Assembly (NCBI GenBank): GCA_020747015.1
Contig: JAGTJM010000048.1
Coordinates: 62,001 to 126,000, forward strand
Reading direction: 5' to 3'
Length of the DNA stretch: 64,000 nucleotides
Origin: Pyrenochaeta sp. MPI-SDFR-AT-0127
Lineage: Eukaryota; Ascomycota; Dothideomycetes; Pleosporales; Cucurbitariaceae
Shown: positions 11,786 through 24,840 of the stretch, in pieces
Layout of the letters: the number at the start of each line of letters is the position of its first letter
Numbering within the stretch: position 1 is the stretch's first letter
Notes under the pieces: generated by a model
Seen by the model: only the letters and a program-made list of their open reading frames with translations
Databases searched by the model: none
What the model was told of the DNA's origin: nothing
Position numbers and translations under genes: made by a program

Positions 11786-13669
11786 ATGGCACTTTCCTCT
11801 CACAAGCTCCCCGCAGTGGTGGCAGTGGAGCTTAATACTGATGTGTGGTTGTCAGTGTTGGACTATGTCAGCAATTTCAACTCCTGTCAGATCAAAGAGT
11901 AGAAAGTTAATGTGGCTGTGTAGATCCGGATGCCTTCAGATCTCAAATCGCTCTGTTTAACTTCCAAAGCTCTTCGCGATCTCGCTACGCCATGTCTATA
12001 CAGTGATGTATTTGTTCAGGTATGGCATGAGGAGTATCATGAACGATTCTTTCGTTCTATTGCCGCTGGTGGTCACGCACACCTTGTTCACACAAGGACA
12101 TTGACAATCGAAGATAAGCCACCCTTGGCAGAATCAAATTCGATTGTAACAAGTCCACTTGAGCTTGGTTTTTGCGATGGGACTCCAACTCCAGCAGTAA
12201 CGAAAGATAACACAATTTCACTTATCATACCAATGTTCCCCCACAACAAACTGCGTGCCTTCAGGTTTGTCGCGGGTTGCTTCTTCTCCGATCGAGCAAC
12301 TTACCATTGTCAGATTCATATCCTCCCGACAGCTCAGCCTAGAGATTTACTTGAGAATTACCAAACATCAAGCAAATATAGAGCACATGATGTGTCCTCT
12401 AGATAGCGATGTTCGCTTCTCGTCACCTGATATAGTTTTTTTCCACGCCCTTCGGTCTTTAGATCTCCCGCTTCTGAGCCCCGAAGCGCTCAGACACCTT
12501 GTTCCTATGGTGATAGTGATGGGCAAATCCTTAGAATCTCTTTCATTAGGTTATTTTCCTGCAACTAGACTTCCGGAATCAAGCCCAGGAGTCTTTGCTT
12601 CCGTATTGGAAGACTTGGAAAAAGATTCTGAAGTGCTGTTACCGAGGCTCAAAGAGCTTCATCTAAAGAATTTCTACTTAAAGAATAATCTAGACTCACT
12701 TCTGAAGATTTTGCGATTCGATACATTAAAACGATTGTCACTATTCCATTGCTCTGGAGCAGAACATTTTTTCGCGGATCTTGCGCCGCATGTCAAGGGT
12801 TCAGTCACTGCTCTTGAACACCTTGCGATAATCTACTCGGAGTCTCAATTTCATGTGCCCTACGAGTCGATCCTGGCGCGAGAATGTTTTTGCAATCTTC
12901 TACAGTCAGAGGCTTTGACGAGTATTCACTTGTCATCGTATATCGAAAGCAACTTGATGAAGCATATTGTGGATTGCATTCAGAGAGCACCAAATATCCG
13001 CTCGCTCGGATTACATGTGCAGCATGACCATTCTGATGGGCAAGAGCCATCGCCTCTCTCTTTTACGCAATTTCGAACGGTTTGCGCTGCTTGCCCCGAC
13101 TTGCGAGCTCTAGGATATCATATTCCTGAAAGTGATCTCTTTTCGGATCTGTGGGGAGGGCGAATGCCTCGAATGGAAAGTTTCCTGGTCGGTCAAGTGT
13201 TGAGTTCAATTCGAGGTTTTCAGGGTTTGCTAAGAATGAATAGGAATCGTTACAACTTCTTCCCGAGCTTCGCATTCTCCACTTACGCCAACCTAACTTG
13301 ATCGAACCTCCTGAAAGAACCCATGACAATCGTCGAATGAATGACCTTGAAGTCGAATCGCAAACGTTTAAAATCCAACGATTCGCTAATGCCTTTTTCA
13401 GCTATCTATCCACTCGTAAATGGTGTCCTAAAATCAGTGCTCTGGTATTATGTTCCTCGCAGCACGCTATTGGCTTTGGCCAGCTGTCCAGAGTTCAACA
13501 CTGTTATGTGAAAGGGTTCCAGACCGACACCATGGGCCGCTGTGCTGTTGTAGGTGTGCCAGTCACCAGGATGCAGTTGAGATGCACGGAACCATGGGCA
13601 GATATTCTCGACTTTGACCCGGAAATGTCCTGGTATAATCCCCTTCCTACACATTTCAACAACCTCTGA
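11786..13669 (+). CDS. F-box protein with leucine-rich-like repeats
   Basis: Four exons (11786-11866, 11924-12264, 12314-13196, 13244-13669) give 576 residues. The first junction restores an F-box-like helix pair: ELNTDVWLSVLDY-IRMPSDLKSLCLTSKALRDLA. The remaining protein repeats short Leu-rich units such as LRSLDLPLLS, LKELHLKNFYL and ELRILHLRQPN, typical of fungal F-box/LRR proteins that present substrates to SCF ubiquitin ligases. Junction 3 (GQ-ESLQLLPELRILHL) removes a 47-nt intron; without it the frame stops at 13301. The donor of intron 1 (GTCAGC) is weak, so the first exon is the least certain part. The substrate cannot be inferred. Confidence 0.75.
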
Positions 13670-16600
13670 GCTCGAATCATGGAGGGACTTTCATGTAGGT
13701 GTGAGATACTTGAGGTGACTTCATTGTAATTTTCTGATTGATTTTGACACCTTTCAACTATGTCTCTGATATCTGGTCATCCTGCAGCGAGGATAGATTG
13801 GGGTAGTGCTTCCTTGCATGCGGATATGCAAAGATGTAGAAATCTAAACTTGGTTGTCCACGCTGTTCCTTCACACGTATTGATTCCATCCCCTAATTTT
13901 CATTGTTATCTGCATTTATTCCAGTGGCAAAGTCAAGCGAACACATGGTAATTGTGAGATCGGGATTGCGCTAGGTCTGGGAGTCACGTTCTCCGGCAGA
14001 ATATTCCATCAATGGAGGTATCGGCTCGGACAGACAACCGGAAACCCTTCAATGATCTTTCCCCAAATATGCTTAAACGTGTTCATCGAACCCGCCCCAT
14101 TTGAAACACATGTTTCAATATACGAGGCAGCTTAATAGCTGTTACAACGCCAAAATGGAATTCATTCCATGCTTGAACGAGGAATGCGTCCCTTGGTACA
14201 ACCTTTTTGCTATCCGTCAGCTTCGGATCGAAGAAGTCATCAACAATAGCTTCAAGATCCTTCGAAAGTTTGTTTATGGTGCACACTCAACAGTCTGGCT
14301 TGTATCAGGATATCTGGTATACTTCCTTATCCTTTTTCTTCTTAAAGTCGCGTAAATTGTCATGATAAGAAAATTTATCTTAAACTGGTTGCCATCAAGG
14401 GTTGCCAGATCAACCTGTGCGCATTCGCCGAGGACTACAATTTTATACACATTCACCAGCTCACTCGCTTCTCGACATCATGGCTAGACCTTCAATTGTA
14501 GTACATTTGAAGTTACTAGCCCTACTGATCAAATACATTTTCAAGTGCAATCCTCTATACATATGATTCTTCCATGACTTCGACATATGAATCGACCGCA
14601 TAGGTGGCTTAACCGCTCCTGAAATCGACACAGTTCAGCTTAATAGAAGTCCTTTCATTCCTCAATATCGAAGCCAGGCTAGTACACACAAGTAATGTAT
14701 CGCAATCCTCAGTTCACCTAGTACACAATGATTGTAGACGTTAAACCGTCAAATATCGAATTGACTAGAGCTGAAGAATCTGTTCCCGATAATTAATCGC
14801 AAGTAGAAGCAGAGGAATCTTCCCAAAGACTCACTGCGTAACGAATCCCGCATTCAAGACTTTGGAGTAGTGCTGATCAACGAGTTTCAAAGGTTCATAG
14901 TCCAATCTGGATTGAACTGTGCTCTAAATATGCTCCTTGAAATGAGGTGAATCTGTGTGTTACTTCTGGCATGCTACGACCTTTGTGAGTACAGTCCGTT
15001 CTGGCTTCGTCTTTTCAATGAATCTTAAAATAAACACAGAACTTGTTTCAAAATTAACATTTACATTCTTTGTATAGAAGTCAATCAAATCTGTGTCCTT
15101 CAGCAAGGCACCAGTATTCCGAATTAATCACGTTTCTTCGTTCGCTCTCTCGAGTATGTTTCACTATTCGATATTACAAAATGCCTTGTCAGCATAAAGC
15201 GCCAGTAACAAAATATTATGGTGTTATTCGTCTTATCTAAGCTGCTTGAGTACGTCTCACGGGTGTTTGAACTATGGTTACACCTCAAATATTCTTCGAA
15301 GAATTATGTGCAGCCCTTGATGGTGGAACTAAAAGGCGATCTATTGACTCATACGTTCAATGTTTGAGGGGCTACGAGAAAGAAGAAGACAAACTGCTAG
15401 CTTTTTGGAGGCCCCTGAGTGATCGGAGCAATGCCATATATCCTTACGATTAGACCCAATAGCACCATGACGACAAGCAACCCATGGGTAATCTCCGCCG
15501 AGTTGCCGTTTCCCTGCGAATGGTGCTTATATGTTGAATAAAGCTATGGTCATGGGGAGTATTCCATTTTGCAAGCATTCCGTACCTCAAGGGCTCGCAA
15601 TTTAGACAGAATACTATGACACCCCGCATCTGTTGTTTAGCAGAGTATATTTGCCGTTGCGTTGATTGTTGCATGAGCTAGGCTTGCAGTGACTTGGCAC
15701 GTCATTGAAGTGTACATGGATTGCAAAATCCACTACTAAGACCCCGCCTCGTATCTTGCTATTCAAAACCTTGGTTTTATCTTGCAAGGACTGGGTTTCA
15801 ACGTTCGCCAGTAAAGTTTGTCTCGTCAAAACTTTATCAATCACGAGATTGACTTCAAACCGCTCGTCGCAAACGCTGCTCCTGCATCAAGGGCAAGAGT
15901 AGGGTCGCCGCAGTTGGCAATAGCGCGGTCATGATCTCAGAATTCGTAGGCCTTCGTTTCGCGATGTGACTAAATCTCCAAGAATTATTCGTATCGGCGT
16001 AACGCTGGGCTGTTTTGCTAGTTCATGTACATGATGATGCCATGCAGGCTACTGACATGCAGCTGACTGGTGATCTTCCAGTGATTTCTCCTGTTCGACA
16101 TAGGATAACCTTCCAACGATCTAATGGACTTTTTCATCCCGCTGTGCTTCGAGGTGATAATCCAAGTAGCAAATCTTTTCATAGATAGAATTATGTACAG
16201 ATGTAACTTTATGGTGAGCTTGCTATGTTTAAGACGCTTAAAATACACAGTATAATGGCTCCAGGGACGCACTGTAGGATGTGAACGGAGAGCAACAATT
16301 ATTAGAAATCCAGTTATACTATGATTGGTGAAACAAAGAGTTCGGTATTGCAAATAGCTGAGCAACAATCCTCCAGTGTACACATGGCATGAAATAACCG
16401 AAAGTTGCGTTCTTTGCCTAAAAGCTATGAAAACCTGCAGATGCTGTGCTTTACCCCACCCCTTGGGCAGCAAACGCATCTGGGCAAAGGAGCAAAGGGC
16501 GGATACTTGGCATCTACTACTAACGTCAAAAGGGTATAGAACTAGATATTTCGCCTAAAAGTGGGTTATATAGTATACTTCATGCAGATAGTGTTCGAAT

Positions 16601-19600
16601 GAACAAACTGAGGGGTACTGACGGTGAATTTGTTTGCGTGTGGTGTACGCCCTGTAAGGTCCTTGTTCGTGTCTTCTGAGCGTTGTCCGCTTGATCACAT
16701 TGGGTGTAGCTTGAAAAGTTACAGAATACGAGTCCGTTCATCGCCGGAAACCAAAGGCTAAACGCCACAAATGCTCTATCCTACATTTTTACAGGACTCT
16801 ACCATGTTCAGTAGCAAACTTGGTAAGCGCTAAGGGAATAGCGGCATCGCAACATGTATCGCGAATTGAGAACGACCTGAGGCCTGGTCAGCGGTTCCAG
16901 ATCGAAGGACCAGACTAACACATTCTGGTAGTAGGTTAGAACGAGCTCCGTCCATTGTGCTAGGATCAAAAAAGAATAAGACAGGCTCCAGACTCAAGCG
17001 GTGGGGGCAGTTAACGGCCAGATCACAGACAACTATAGATCTCGACACCCGAAGATGAACATCAACCACATCAAATGACTTTTGCCTCTTTTTGAAGGCG
17101 GCAGATTTCTTTAACTCCTGTGAGAATCCTAAAGAATGGCACAAGACGTTCTTGTGTGAATGATCCACGACAGACGAGTACTTTTCACCACACAGCGCCC
17201 ATAGTCACTCGAAAGTGCTATGCATGGTAACATGAAGGATCTTTATTGTATCCAGTAAGTTTCAACAAAGCTCCCTGCCCGCTAAGACACTAAGAGGGAG
17301 CATTCTACTAGCGAATTTCGTAGCTAGGTATCCATTAGCAAGTCTACGGGTATACGCCCTTAGAGTTTTCCCTGTTCAGGCTCAGAAGCGGCTTTGCGAT
17401 GTTGCCAGGGCATCTAGTCTGGACCAATGGCAAAGTTGATTTCGAGAATCCAGGATCGTGCGATGAGCATCAGATGTGGCGTTTCCTGGCGCGGATGCAC
17501 CAGAGCCCAGAAGCGTTGGACAGAGCTGTGGCTGCTGCAGGAGTTTGGTACCTAAGTGCTGCACGCATGAAACTACTCAGGTCTTTGCAGGTTCCAGTCA
17601 ACACCACTTCAGGAGAGCCTATGGTCAGTGTGACATAGCACTCAACCGCATGGCCTAGTCAATCAAATCATCACCTATGGCATATCCACGTTGTAGACGC
17701 ATCTGCCATCGTAGCGGCAAAGGTCATTGCACCTATTTCTACTTGTATTTGCTCCATTTCATTCTACAGGATGAAAGTAAAGTGATATTGAGGGCGCTGA
17801 ACATGACTTGACGGGTGTTTGTTCTATCAAAGGATTCAAACTGACTCCGAGAACACCTCAATTAGAGAGCGATCTGTTTCGAAGCCATCTTACCTACGAT
17901 CTTAGACCTGTCCTAGGCGGCGCGAAGGGCTCCGGGCCTCGGTGGAGTCACCTTCGTGTTCTCAGTCCAGAACGTCGCTGATCGTCAGAGCACACTTTGA
18001 CGACTATCACAGTAACAGGGGCATCGTACGGAGAAGAACAGTCGCTAAAAACAGTCGCGTCCGGCCGTTAGTCCGCTAGTGGCGTCCAGGACCCCTCTGG
18101 CTGAGGTTCAACGGTGCACCTTGCTTTATAGAGTTTGTTGCTAAAATCACTATAGCCGGTTTGGGGCTGTTCTAACACTCTTGAACATCGCTCCCTGGGC
18201 CTCAACTGGAAGCTTCCTGCCCAACCTGGATAAACCACAGGCGATTGAAACTTTCGCTTCAGCACGCTTCAGCACGCTTCAGGACCGGATGCGACTGCTC
18301 CACCGTTGGCTGCTTATTATGTACTTGTCGTATGTTTCATCAGCTTGGCGAAGCCAGACCGCTGAGCCCAGGCTTTGCTCCCTATGAGCGGCTCACAATC
18401 TGGCTTGTGGCTTTGTGCTTAGCTGAAGACGAACGGCAATCATGAGAAACATGACTTTGCAGGTGTACCCGGCACATTCAACATTTGCCAAAACTCAACG
18501 CAAATGCTGCCTGCGCCGGCCGGTCGGAGCTTTGATAATTGCGTCGAATCGCGTGTAACGGAGCACGGCCACACCCGCTAGATGTACCAATTGCACACCG
18601 ATTCATTGCACATCTCCAATCATGTTCGATCCGCAACAAACTCCGTTACTTTTCATCGGTTGTTGTCCATTTGTTCTAACCTAGCGTCCTTCTCGCCACT
18701 GTGCCAGTCGTGCCAAACCAGCCCTTTGCAATTGAATGCGGCAAAGATTGTGTCAGCATAAGATCTTGGATTTCACATTTCTTGGATACATGGCTCAAAT
18801 GATCTGCTCCATCGTTTTCGAATTAAAAATTTAGACAGCTGTCAGCAGATGGCATTCACTGTAACCGTACATTGTACGTCGAGTTTGGGCACTTAAAAAG
18901 TAGGAAAGATATTACACCCGCTCATTTCAAAGACATCAGTCTCTTCGATAAGGTATGATGCCACCTGATCTTCACAGGGACTGGCTTCAGACCGTTGCCA
19001 AGAGGGTCGATGCTTTTCTTCCGAAGCGGTGGCATTTGCTGAGGTACAATGCGTCAATGCGTCGAAGTGTCCTGCAAGCTGCATGGAGGCTTTTGCGAAC
19101 ACGAAGCTAGGAGTTTCACCAACCACCTTCAGTGCGTTCGTGAGCTGGCAGAATGATGCATGCCCAGCGACAAGGTGCACAAGACACCAAATGTTGTCCT
19201 CGCTATGCTCATTGCCCCGGACAAGGGGTTCAGGAGGAAAACTTAATTGTTGTGTAATCGGCATCACAGCACAATGATAGCCTCTCATTGCGGTTGGATT
19301 GGCTGAGGTCAATATCCCATGCATTTGTCGCAGTTTCGGTCAAGATGTCTCATACCAGTATTTTCGCTGGCTTGAATGTTCAACATCTGTATAACTTCGA
19401 ATGTCTACATAAAGAAACAGAGAACAATAGGTTTTATGTTCCCCATTTCAGAAGGAACCAAATCTTTAGCCGTAGCTTTTGACTAGTGATGCATCAATGA
19501 GACGAGCGTCAGAAGCTTTTCCGCTGCCCAAAGTAGTGGCGTTGTTGCCGCTGATCGCCCACGTTTTATCCTGCAGCATGCATTCTTTGACATCCGGTGT

Positions 19601-19711
19601 TCCGCTATTCCCCTGATTCCCTGTTCTTCCAATTTGCTTCCTGAATACTATTAATTGGCGCTTCGCCTCTTCCTTTCTCGCTTGTGATACTGAGGCCGAT
19701 CTAACATCGTT
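13670..19711. other. 6-kb gene-poor block
   Basis: No frame here gives a recognised domain or an acceptable multi-exon model. Longest candidates are minus 16479-16018 (153 codons), minus 19324-18893 (143) and plus 14101-14355 (84); none has a family signature. The left half (about 14.3-16.8 kb) looks AT-rich and dense in stops. The right half is nearer to the base composition of the genes. No terminal repeats, target duplications or transposase motifs were seen, so a decayed transposon cannot be claimed. A short tandem repeat lies at 18255-18282. Confidence 0.5.
18255..18282. repeat. Short tandem repeat, 10-nt unit
   Basis: The unit CGCTTCAGCA occurs 2.8 times in direct succession with no mismatch. 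It lies outside any supported gene. Confidence 0.85.
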
Positions 19712-21329
19712 ATGTCTGGTCGCTTTCATCCCCAAATCGAGCAATGGCAAAAATGGCCCACACCAAACTACATCGACCCTGTCACTCAGCCAAAATACGT
19801 TCTCATATTCTCAAGTATCATCGGGCCTATCAGCATTGCATTGCTCTCTGCGCGCCTTTGGGTTGGATTACGCATACAACGTAACGATGGATGGGATGGT
19901 AAGTGTGCAGTACTCATTGCAAGTGGACCAATTGCTGACATTCTCATTTAATCTTGCAGACTGGTTGATACTTGTCTCAATGGTACGAATAGGCTTCTAA
20001 ATTCGAAAGAATGGACACTAACAACCGTAGTTTCCTGTCCTAACTTTGACCATCATGTTTCCGTTGAGTGAGTGCTACGCAGAGCAAAGTTTATGTCACA
20101 ATTAACTTGGTTTAGTTACGGAATTACATCGCTTCAATCGCCACATATGGGATGTCGAACCTGAATATTTCGCGGTCCAGCAGAATTACGTTCGAGCAAT
20201 ATATTCACTCTTCGCCTTGGCATCTGGCTTGATAAGGCTGTCCATTCTTCTGTTCTACAGAAGGCTATCATCGCGAGCAATCTCAACGTCCTTTCGATGG
20301 CTTTTGTGGATCACTATCATATCAGTTGGGGCATCCATGGTAGCATTTTTCATTACGCCCATATTTTTGTGCAGTCCCGCTTTCGCATTCTGGGAGCAGT
20401 CAGATGCCACGGAGCTGGCAAAAGGCTACCAATACAAGTGTGCCAGTGAAGGGGCGGACGTAGTTGCATATGGTATTATCTCCACAGTACAGGACCTCAT
20501 CATTGCAATGCTCCCGATGTTGCTTTGCTGGAATCTTCAGTTGCGCTGCCGTCAAAAGATTGCGCTTTACAGTATATTCGTTGTGGCCTACATGGCGGTT
20601 GCCATCGGCGGAGTACGAACATCCAAAAGCTATCGCATGCTCTTCAAGACAGACGATGTCACATGGGTGGCGAGTGATACATGGATATGGTTCCTTCTGG
20701 AACTACATTTGGTCTTCGTGTGCGCAAACGCACCAGCGCTCCGTATCTTCTACTGCCATTTTTTCATAAATAGGCGCACGCCCAGAATCCAATTCAGTTG
20801 GCCAGGGCGGCGACATACCACCGACACAAACACAACTGCTGGTTCTGTTGGCTCAGTTTCGACAATTTGGGCGAAGGTGTACTTCTGGAAACAACACCAG
20901 CGTCGAAGTGGCACCGGATACCTTTCAGTGCCGCTTACAAACACATCTACTGACATGCTCGGCGGGGTTGTTCACATGAATGCGCATGTCGACCCTGGTC
21001 ATGAGCACGGCGATGGCACGCTCAGACCGTTTGGTCCCGAATACATCGAAACAATTGTTCCTCGCAATAATGCAAACCAAGCTCCACCCGACGTCGAACT
21101 GGGTAGGTGTTCAACACTCGCTTCAACCAGTGGCGATAAGCAACAAGCTCCCCAAGCAGTGGCATCGCCTGCTTCTATTAGATGGCCTCTGCCACCGAAT
21201 CATTCTTTTACCATGCCACAACGAATTTGCTGGGATCGCCAAGGAAAATATTTCGTTTGGACGCCATGGGAGAAGCCTATTGAAGTACCAGAACGCACTA
21301 GCAGTATAGGCAAAGTTTTTAAGCGATGA
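19712..21329 (+). CDS. Fungal rhodopsin-like seven-helix integral membrane protein
   Basis: Four exons (19712-19898, 19960-19982, 20031-20067, 20116-21329) give 486 residues, including two micro-exons of 23 and 37 nt. The joins read GWD-DWLILVSM-FPVLTLTIMFPL-ITELHRF. Hydrophobic segments follow throughout the first ~300 residues, for example YVLIFSSIIGPISIALLSARL, RWLLWITIISVGASMVAFFI, DLIIAMLPMLLCW and IALYSIFVVAYMAVAIGG. This order matches the Pezizomycotina rhodopsin domain family related to PTH11-type receptors. There is no CFEM cysteine domain at the N-terminus. The last ~170 residues are a polar cytoplasmic-type tail. The ligand is unknown; membrane sensing is inferred from the family. 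Confidence 0.85.
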
Positions 21330-21606
21330 TTTACGAATTACTTGTATCACTCATGAATTTACTGTATTAAACGATCGAAATGGTTAGATTTGTTCGATAT
21401 TGTAGCAATACACGGAGCAATCCATCAGTTGGCATAATCAGGAGTTTCTGGTACCATATGATGGTAGCACGTGCCCTCCGATTTCCTCGTGGGGAGCATG
21501 GAACAATCATGCTACCACAATCAGCATTTGAGGGATCTTGAGAATTTATATACGTTAGATTAGACTATCCTCTTTTCTTACCACACTCAAGCCTCTAGAT
21601 CTTGCC

Positions 21607-21987
21607 ATGGGTGATCCTCCGAAATTCAAACTCAAAAAAAGCTTTTCATTCTTCCAACCAGCACCACAGCATGTCTGGCTCATCCACACAAGTACCAACG
21701 TCAACAACGTAGAAGGGCCAATCCTCACAACAGTGATCGATCGCAACGCAGTCGTCATAACGTCAACGGCAGATGCAGCCCGAGAGAAGATCGTTGCAGC
21801 TGCAGATGAGATTGCGAGTAGAAATAAGTGGCATCGAAAGGCACTGAGAAGTACAGGACCGGGCGTCTTCGGTGCTGGAGATTTGTGCTGTGATGTTGAG
21901 GAGCGTAAGTCTAGGAACGGAACTCTCGATGATAGGATTTTGAGGGCGAGGGTATCTGGGTGGAAACTTTCAGTTATCAACAGATAA
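21607..21987 (+). CDS. Small hypothetical protein (126 aa)
   Basis: A single-exon frame begins MGDPPKFKLKKSFSF and ends KLSVINR. The first 50 residues read like a beta-rich fold (HVWLIHTSTN, GPILTTVIDRNAVVITS) followed by an amphipathic helix (ADAAREKIVAAADEIASRN). No signal peptide or membrane helix. A TATA-like TTATATA lies about 60 nt upstream of the ATG, which supports it being a real gene. I do not recognise the family. It stands between the rhodopsin-like gene and the Zn2Cys6 gene, all on the plus strand. Confidence 0.55.
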   Translation: MGDPPKFKLKKSFSFFQPAPQHVWLIHTSTNVNNVEGPILTTVIDRNAVVITSTADAAREKIVAAADEIASRNKWHRKALRSTGPGVFGAGDLCCDVEERKSRNGTLDDRILRARVSGWKLSVINR

Positions 21988-22601
21988 GAAGATCAAAAAT
22001 GCCTATTTAAGTTTGATTTAGTATACCAGGGTTTGTGTACACCATGCGCAAGAGTGCTCATGGTATCGCAGCACGATGTTCTGCGGAGATTTTAGTGTTC
22101 CAGAGAGGGAGAGAAAAATTACAAAACAATCCGTCCGTTAAGCCTTCCTCAGCGATCCGGATGAATTTCCTGGAGATTGGTTCTTTACTTTTGTATTTGA
22201 CGAGTGGATTAAGTGCATCCTCTAGGGTGCATCTGTCATCAACTTTCAGAGCTGCTAATATGCGGCCACAACGCGTCTGACATGTATGCGCTGTGGTAGA
22301 AATAAGGTCCTATCTCTGTTCGACTTAGTCGTCTGTGAGTCAGACCGGCTAGACCTGCAGACTTTGTACACTGCGTAATGCCAGTGTAATGCTGGACAGT
22401 CACAGTCAAGGGCCTTCATGCAGATAGAAGATCTCAAAATATAGTTGGACTTCACGGTAGCGTAGAGATGCATGGAGGGACGTTACTGATCTAAGCGCCG
22501 AGGCAGGTTAAGCGAGTCCACCCATGTTGTAAGCATCTTACACTTCAATTCATCCCTTCTTCACACCCCACGGAAACTATGCATCTGCACGCCACCTCAC
22601 G
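21988..22601. other. Intergenic, upstream of Zn2Cys6 gene
   Basis: 614 bases without a supported gene. It probably contains the promoter of the regulator that starts at 22602; no individual site could be assigned. Confidence 0.45.
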
Positions 22602-24228
22602 ATGCGCAAGACGCTCAGAAGGTCATGCGATGCTTGTGCAAAGTCGAAACTAAGCTGCGATCTCCGTTCGCCGCAATGCTCACGGTGCATCAAGAGGAAG
22701 ACTGCCTGCGTATACGCGAACCAGCCGCTTACCTCACCACCGTTGCAAAGCACTGCTGTAGCTACCCAAAGCTCCCCTAATAATGCTGAGGATGCAACTG
22801 TGATGCATCTGACAAGCTCAATGACAAACGTTAGAAGCCCCGGAAATCAATCCTTCGATCCCTTCGATTCATACCCACGGACCAGACTCCCACGAGCACA
22901 CGTCCAGCGACTCATCCAGCACTGTGAGTTCTCAGCCTACCACCACTGCGGCTTTCTCTTACTGTAACTATCGCTAATTGAACAAAGTTTTGTCAAACAT
23001 TGCCTTCCAGTACTATCCATTGGATCTCAACGCAGCATCAAACCCCTTTGTGGTATCTTGGTGGCCTCTTGCCCTTGCAGACCCTGCTCTTTTTCATGTT
23101 TCCCTACAAACTGCTTCTTTAGACATAGATCTCAGGGCCCAAAAAGGGTTCAAAAGCTCCGAAATCTTGATGGCAGACTCAGTATCCCTAGTACGTCACA
23201 GGATCGAAAATCCTGTTTTGGCATCTAGGGATGAGACCATGGACTCAGTCGTTACATTGGCCGCTATTGAGGTAAGGTCCACTATCCACAAGAAGACTAT
23301 GCATAATTTCCAAGACTAACACCGCTTTGGCAGTTTGGTAAAGGCAACACATCAATTGGCACGATGCACATTGATGGTGTCAAGCGAATGGTTCAGATGA
23401 GAGGAGGAATGCGCCAACTGAAGCTCACAAGCCCACTCACAGCAAGAATGGTCTCTTGGTATGTGAAGAGTCGGAAGGGAGTGACCTGGCATTCTCTACT
23501 GACACGTCGATGATAGGGTATCCATGATAGTGATGCAATCCCCTCAATTTTCGACACAGGAAGATTCAGGCGTTGGGCTCGGAATAGCTCCGATTCCGCA
23601 GTGGCGCGATGCTGACCCCGATTTGAGAGACCTTGGTCTATCACGTCTTGATGGGCTCAACCTCGATCCTGCAATCAGCGACATTCTTTTCCGCCTGCGA
23701 AGTTTGTTTCACAACCCTGAGAGGAACAATTTGACAAGCACCGATCTCCATGATTTAACCTGCTTTGTTCTACACAGGCTACTTAGCTGGTCTCCTCAAC
23801 AGGTGTACGCCCACATCCCGCAAGCGCAAATGGTCTCTGCAGGCATTCGACATGCAGTTGCCCTCTATCTACTCATCAATCATGGCCCAACATATTTTTC
23901 GCATGCACATCTTCAGTACGAGCTTATACTAGAACTGAAGGCTAGCATCGGACACTCATTGGACTTTCTATGCCTCAGCCACCCAACACTCGCTCTTTGG
24001 CTGCTGTCGGTGGGCCTGGTTGCCTCTAATGGAACGCCAGACTACCATTGGTTTGTAAATCAAGCCCGAATTGTTGCGAAGAGCGAGGACATTCATACTT
24101 GGGAGGATATGCTTGGTCGACTCAAGGAGATCCTGTGGTATCCGAAGCTGCAAACGGAACATTTCTTCCATCACAGATGGGAGGAAATTCTGGCAATCAC
24201 GGCACACGACCAGCCTAGCAGGCAATGA
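22602..24228 (+). CDS. Zn2Cys6 fungal transcription factor
   Basis: Four exons (22602-22923, 22988-23271, 23334-23458, 23517-24228) give 480 residues. The binuclear zinc cluster is at the extreme N-terminus: Cys 9, 12, 19, 26, 29 and 36 (C-x2-C-x6-C-x6-C-x2-C-x6-C), with basic residues around it. Junctions read QH-FLSNIAFQYY, AAIE-FGKGNTS and MVS-W-VSMIVMQ. The middle region (LADPALFHVSLQTASLDID, then GNTSIGTMHIDGVKRMVQMRGG) is the pattern common in the second domain of short fungal Zn2Cys6 regulators. It lies between a rhodopsin-like protein and a CYP61 P450, so local control of that P450 is a reasonable but unproven guess. Confidence 0.88.
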
Positions 24229-24840
24229 CTTTTGTACGGGAAACCCGATCCGTACCTTCCTAGGTGACCTTCGGATATAGCGACCACCGCTCCGCTCATA
24301 GTGGTCTGATATTGGGAAGGGTTCGTTTAGAACCAAAAGAGGCTTAGTCTCCGATGAGCGAGGTGGGTCAGACGTGACATGGGCAGATCAACACTTCGTC
24401 TATCTGTCGGACACTAGTCTTGTTTTGTCATACTCACTGCGTCCACTGATTTCCCAGAAAATACGAACTACTCGTGTTTCCCTAGCATCAATATTTGGTG
24501 CTTACCAAGAAATCACTGAGGTTCGGAGTCTAAACCTTTCCCAGCTTCTAGGCCCATAACTTGGTCCTTGCTTTGAGGAACATCGCGTGGGTACCTCTAG
24601 GTGCCTGGCATGATCAAGGGCTCAGAGTTCCGAGCCATCCCGCCCTCCACATCGTTCTTTGCGATCAAGGCATATCATGCCTGAATCTTGGTGCCGACCA
24701 AAGGATTTCCACAATCTTTGGGCGAATGGGCTTTCACTTGGTCCTAATCGACACTATCTCCTGACTGAAACTCGTTGTATAAGAACCATCAGAACTCCTC
24801 AAAATGCGGTTTTTGCAATTTAGTTACTTATATTTCTACG
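24229..24840. other. Intergenic, upstream of CYP61 gene
   Basis: 612 bases. Two short plus-strand frames (24374-24559, 24561-24764) have no family signature and no consistent splice with the genes on either side. Confidence 0.45.

Noticed and set aside
14405..14456. Ras-like strand VYKIVVLGE on the minus strand
   Set aside because: The P-loop GKS/T and later G motifs are absent and the frame cannot be extended; too weak to call a relic.
18893..19324. 143-codon minus-strand frame in the gene-poor block
   Set aside because: Reads somewhat like protein but has no recognisable family, and frames on the other strand overlap it.
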